Source of the DNA: Nemophila menziesii
Lineage: Eukaryota; Streptophyta; Magnoliopsida; Boraginales; Hydrophyllaceae
Assembly (NCBI GenBank): GCA_029959085.1
Contig: JARWIR010000003.1
Coordinates: 30,147,505 to 30,211,504, forward strand
DNA length: 64,000 nt
Direction of reading: 5' to 3'
The position numbers were made by a program, and so were the translations under genes. Below are positions 61,012-64,000 of this stretch, piece after piece. Each line of letters opens with the position of its first letter. Position 1 is the stretch's first letter. Below the pieces are notes generated by a model. The model saw only the letters and a list, made by a program, of their open reading frames with translations. It searched no databases and was not told the origin of the DNA.

Positions 61012-61413
61012 ATTATTAGGTCTGTCCCAATGCTAATGGATCTTTAATATATATTACACAGTTACTATTAGATTTGACATAATGATAATGCTAAAGACTT
61101 ACACATGAAAACAACTATTGAGCCTGACCTAATAATAAATAATTATATTTTCTTCTTTTCTTTCTTTTACCTTTACTATATATAAGCTTATAATCTTAAA
61201 AACATATAAAATTATAAATCACTTACAAACTTATAAATAAATAAATAAAAGATTTAATTTATTTTCCAAAATTTCATGACTTAGTTTCTCATTCAACTTA
61301 AAAAAAAATTTAACCAAGTGAATATATATTGTTAGTCTTTACAATTATATAAATATATTAATCAAGCAATCGTTAAACCAGACAACACTTAGGTAAATCT
61401 CATTTTACCAACA
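61012..61413 (-). repeat. 5' (right) LTR of E, right piece
   Basis: It continues the LTR interrupted at 51143 and matches 43995-44347 (CTGACCTAAT, CTATATATA, TTACAATTATATAAA, ATTAATCAAGC). Read on the minus strand it starts TGTTGGTAAAATGAG. Confidence 0.65.
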
Positions 61414-61668
61414 TAATTGCCACTTCAAGCTGAGTATTTTAGTCCCCCTTTTTGCATTCCTAAGCTAATAATTTTTTTAAACTTTAATGTATTGATTATG
61501 TTTATGATAATATGTTATGTGGATTATTTCTTGAGTAGGATATTATGAGACTTGTTGTACATTGTTTTCTTAGGATTGTTACATGCTTTAACCTTACGGG
61601 ATTGTTGGATTTAGGATATTTTTTTGTGCTTATTTTGTCGTGACAATAAAACCTTGAGTTGGGGGTCT
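61414..61668 (+). mobile_element. Tail of Athila-like element F with polypurine tract
   Basis: Non-coding sequence ending GACAATAAAACCTTGAGTTGGGGGTCT, the family polypurine tract, directly before the LTR at 61669. Upstream parts of F are not visible and were probably displaced by E. Confidence 0.6.
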
Positions 61669-63134
61669 TGATGCTCCCCTTTTGTGATATATTTGGTGAT
61701 AGACTAAACATAACTTAGGTGGGAGTTCTGAGATTTTATTGGGTATTTATCCCTTTATTTGTCATGTTTTGAGTTGTTAGCTAGTTTCAGATACAAATGT
61801 ATTTTTAGAGAAACTTGAGATAATTTGTATGCTAAGTGTGAAGATCCAAGGAACATGGAAGATACAAGACCCTATATGAAGCTAGTAAGTCAATAAGTTA
61901 AGGAAAACTCCAAGTCAATTTGTAAAAGGAGCCAAAAAGTCTGTTAGAAGCTCAACAAAATCGTTGACAGAACGCTTCCATTAACTTTGAAAATTCACGA
62001 TAAATAATTGGTGAGAATTATGATCATGAAACTTACACAAAAGATATCCATTGGAGTATAGATTGTGCGAGAAGAAATAGTTCATAAATCAGAGTGGAAA
62101 TGATAAAGTTGTAGACATTTTGATATGAAGAACCAAGTTGTCCATAAATTGTAAAGAGTCCATTGAGCCACTTTTGGGTCACTTAAGTTAGCCCAACTGA
62201 TGGGACACGTTTTCGGGGGACTATATATACCAGTTTTTAGCCTAAAAAACTACCACTTATCATATTCGTAAGCTAAGAATGTTGGGAGAAAGGGAAAGAG
62301 TAAGGAAGAGCCATTACAACACCCTCTTTCCTATTCTTCCCTATTCTATTTGTGTAATTTCTCCTTTTTTTTTTAGCTTTAACTATGTCTTATTTATACA
62401 TTTTTTTTATTCCACCATTAATTAAACTCATTAGTAGGTTGATATGTATGGGTATGAATTTGGGATTTATTATTAAATTAAAACATGGAATAGTTGTTGT
62501 TGTGTATAACCTTGCATTTATTGTTGAGTTAAAGTATTATGGCCACATATTTTGGGTCGATTAGCTATTAAACTACACCCTGGAGAGGGGGATTTAGTAG
62601 GGGAACTAGGTTATATCATATTCTATGTATTTAGAATTGGAAGGTCAAATATGTAGTAATATCGTGTGAGGGTCAAAATCAAAATCGTTCGATAGTATTG
62701 TAGGATCGCTCAAGAAAGTTTTCTAGTAGTAAATAACAACCCCTGGTTTCTTAGAATAGAGTTAAGGTGAAATTAGAGTCCATGTTATAAATTAACGTCC
62801 AGTTTTCCCCTTAAACATGTAAGTCCAGGTCATAGTTTGTGGTGATTATAAGTGTCTCGAGCTACACTTATATTTACTTTTTAGTTTATTTACTTTTTAG
62901 TCAATTAGTTCTTGCATTTACAGTTGTATTAGTCTAATTAATCCAAAAGCAAACAATTATATTTTAGTTTTAGTTGCGTTAACGATATCTATATTAGATT
63001 GAAATTACACATTAACATCTTATTCATTGTGGAGACGATACTCAATATCACTTTTTACTACTTGTGACGACTCGTGATCATGGAAGTTATTATTCTTTGA
63101 GTGTTAATTTTGTATCACACCTCGGAGGATAACA
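61669..63134 (+). repeat. 3' LTR of Athila-like element F
   Basis: About 1466 bp, starting TGATGCTCCCC and ending ATCACACCTCGGAGGATAACA. It keeps the general layout of the family LTRs but is well diverged. The inner inverted copy of the first nine bases is not preserved. Confidence 0.65.
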
Positions 63135-63723
63135 TGTTTTTGAAGTTGAGTCATATATGTGAACTCTTTGATGTTATATTTGTTTTTCCATTCACGACTG
63201 TTTGCTAGTCCATTCTATCAACATTTTTGGCTGAGTTGGTCATATCATTGTCTCTTTAAAGGAAACGTTCTTTGATGAATTGGGAGGTGCATTTGTTATC
63301 AATACAAGTTTTTTGTTAATAATGATCAGTCATAGCATAGACTTTTCTTTTCAGTAGTTTATCATGCTATTTTATATTTCATTTGCTTGCTTACAAAAAA
63401 AGAACCGCTTAATAGTCTCTACTTCATTCGAGAAATGTTAGCTATTATTTTGTATGTGATGACGTCATCTATATCTCACCCTTTATGTAGGCAAAATAAG
63501 GTACATGTAGTTTGTTGACACTTTTGAGTAGTCAACTCGATACCCTCTTGGTACATGGTGTTAAATATTCCACTTGATAGCCTCTGTTTTAGGGTTTGAT
63601 TGAGAGTATGATAACTTAATTTTAGCAGTATGATCATACAATATTTATTGAATCGATATCCTAATTGATATATTAGATCAAGGAAGTACAACAATTTAAA
63701 GGCTAACTATTAAGAGTTGGTTT
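63135..63723. other. Unassigned AT-rich sequence
   Basis: The 72-residue minus-strand ORF at 63476-63694 has no recognisable motif and resembles random AT-rich coding. No repeat family is identified. Confidence 0.35.
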
Positions 63724-64000
63724 GATTACCTAACATGAGGTTTTATTTGAGGTGACCTCGGAGGCCTAACAAGTATTGATTAACTCGATTACCTATCCAA
63801 AGGCATTGGTCGAGTTCATAGGGGTCACCATGGTGGTCAAACCATCCTATTATATTTGGTAACCTAATGGGAGTTTGGATTTTAGTTATATTTCCAACCC
63901 TGAGTGTCTAACCAATTTTATTTGATAACCTAATATGAGGTATTCAGAAGGTGATCAAAAAGATCTAACTGGGTTTTCTAGATAACCCAACCAGAGGTTG
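63724..64000. repeat. Degenerate tandem repeats, ~57-71 bp spacing
   Basis: GATTACCTAACATGAGG-like words recur at 63724, 63787, 63858, 63924 and 63981 (spacings 63, 71, 66, 57), each followed by GAGG/GAGT and a T-rich stretch. The array runs off the window. Confidence 0.5.

Noticed and set aside
63476..63694. 72-codon minus-strand ORF as a gene
   Set aside because: No motif, no supporting context, and a length expected by chance in AT-rich sequence.

Overview
The window is repeat-dense, AT-rich nuclear DNA from a flowering plant, probably a eudicot. The evidence is one host gene with plant-type introns, an ICK/KRP cyclin-dependent kinase inhibitor, set among plant-type Ty3/gypsy (Athila-like) and Ty1/copia retrotransposons, a LINE, tRNA-derived SINEs and small inverted-repeat elements. 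There are no rRNA, CRISPR or prokaryotic features. The species cannot be named from the sequence. All LTR comparisons and counts below were made by eye.

Layout. 1-3429: LTR pieces of Athila-like elements, including a chimeric element whose coding part is gone. 3430-5187: a SINE fragment, then no gene. 5188-10050: a complete but inactivated minus-strand copia element with a TTA-flanked MITE in one LTR. 11041-11305: a SINE. 11978-14111: the KRP gene on the minus strand, 3 exons, with a MITE-like element in intron 1. 15380-15873: a GC-rich 494-bp inverted-repeat element. 16131-20050: a decayed L1-type LINE. 20099-25084: a composite repeat block with an AACCTT hexamer array (21101-22572), interrupted by a solo LTR (22860-24369). 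25085-39904: a minus-strand Athila relic (C) carrying a nested non-autonomous element (A1, 26875-36261, TSD ACGGT) and a solo LTR (37156-38746). 39930-43702: a plus-strand copia relic (D). 43703-61413: a minus-strand copia element (E) whose right LTR is split by a young element (A2, 51144-61006, TSD GTATA). 61414-63134: tail and 3' LTR of another Athila-like element (F). 63724-64000: degenerate ~60-70 bp repeats running off the window.

The most interesting system is the A1/A2 family. Both copies have a tRNA-Asp-type primer site and one long ORF that joins Gag and aspartic protease directly to the C-terminal (GPF-type) end of an integrase. Reverse transcriptase, RNase H and the integrase core are missing. 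A GC-rich tandem hairpin array follows, then a second ORF with a C-terminal coiled coil and no visible membrane segment, and three polypurine-tract-like motifs. A2 is intact in both ORFs and its LTRs differ at about 3 of 1530 sites, so it moved recently and must have used polymerase and integrase from another element. The Gag frame has no ATG for its first 31 conserved codons. A consensus-like 5' splice site in the LTR leader, just after the first ATG of the predicted transcript, and a pyrimidine-rich acceptor before gag would join in frame in both copies and remove the primer-binding site from the mRNA. That predicted leader splicing appears undescribed for Athila-like elements and can be tested by RNA sequencing.
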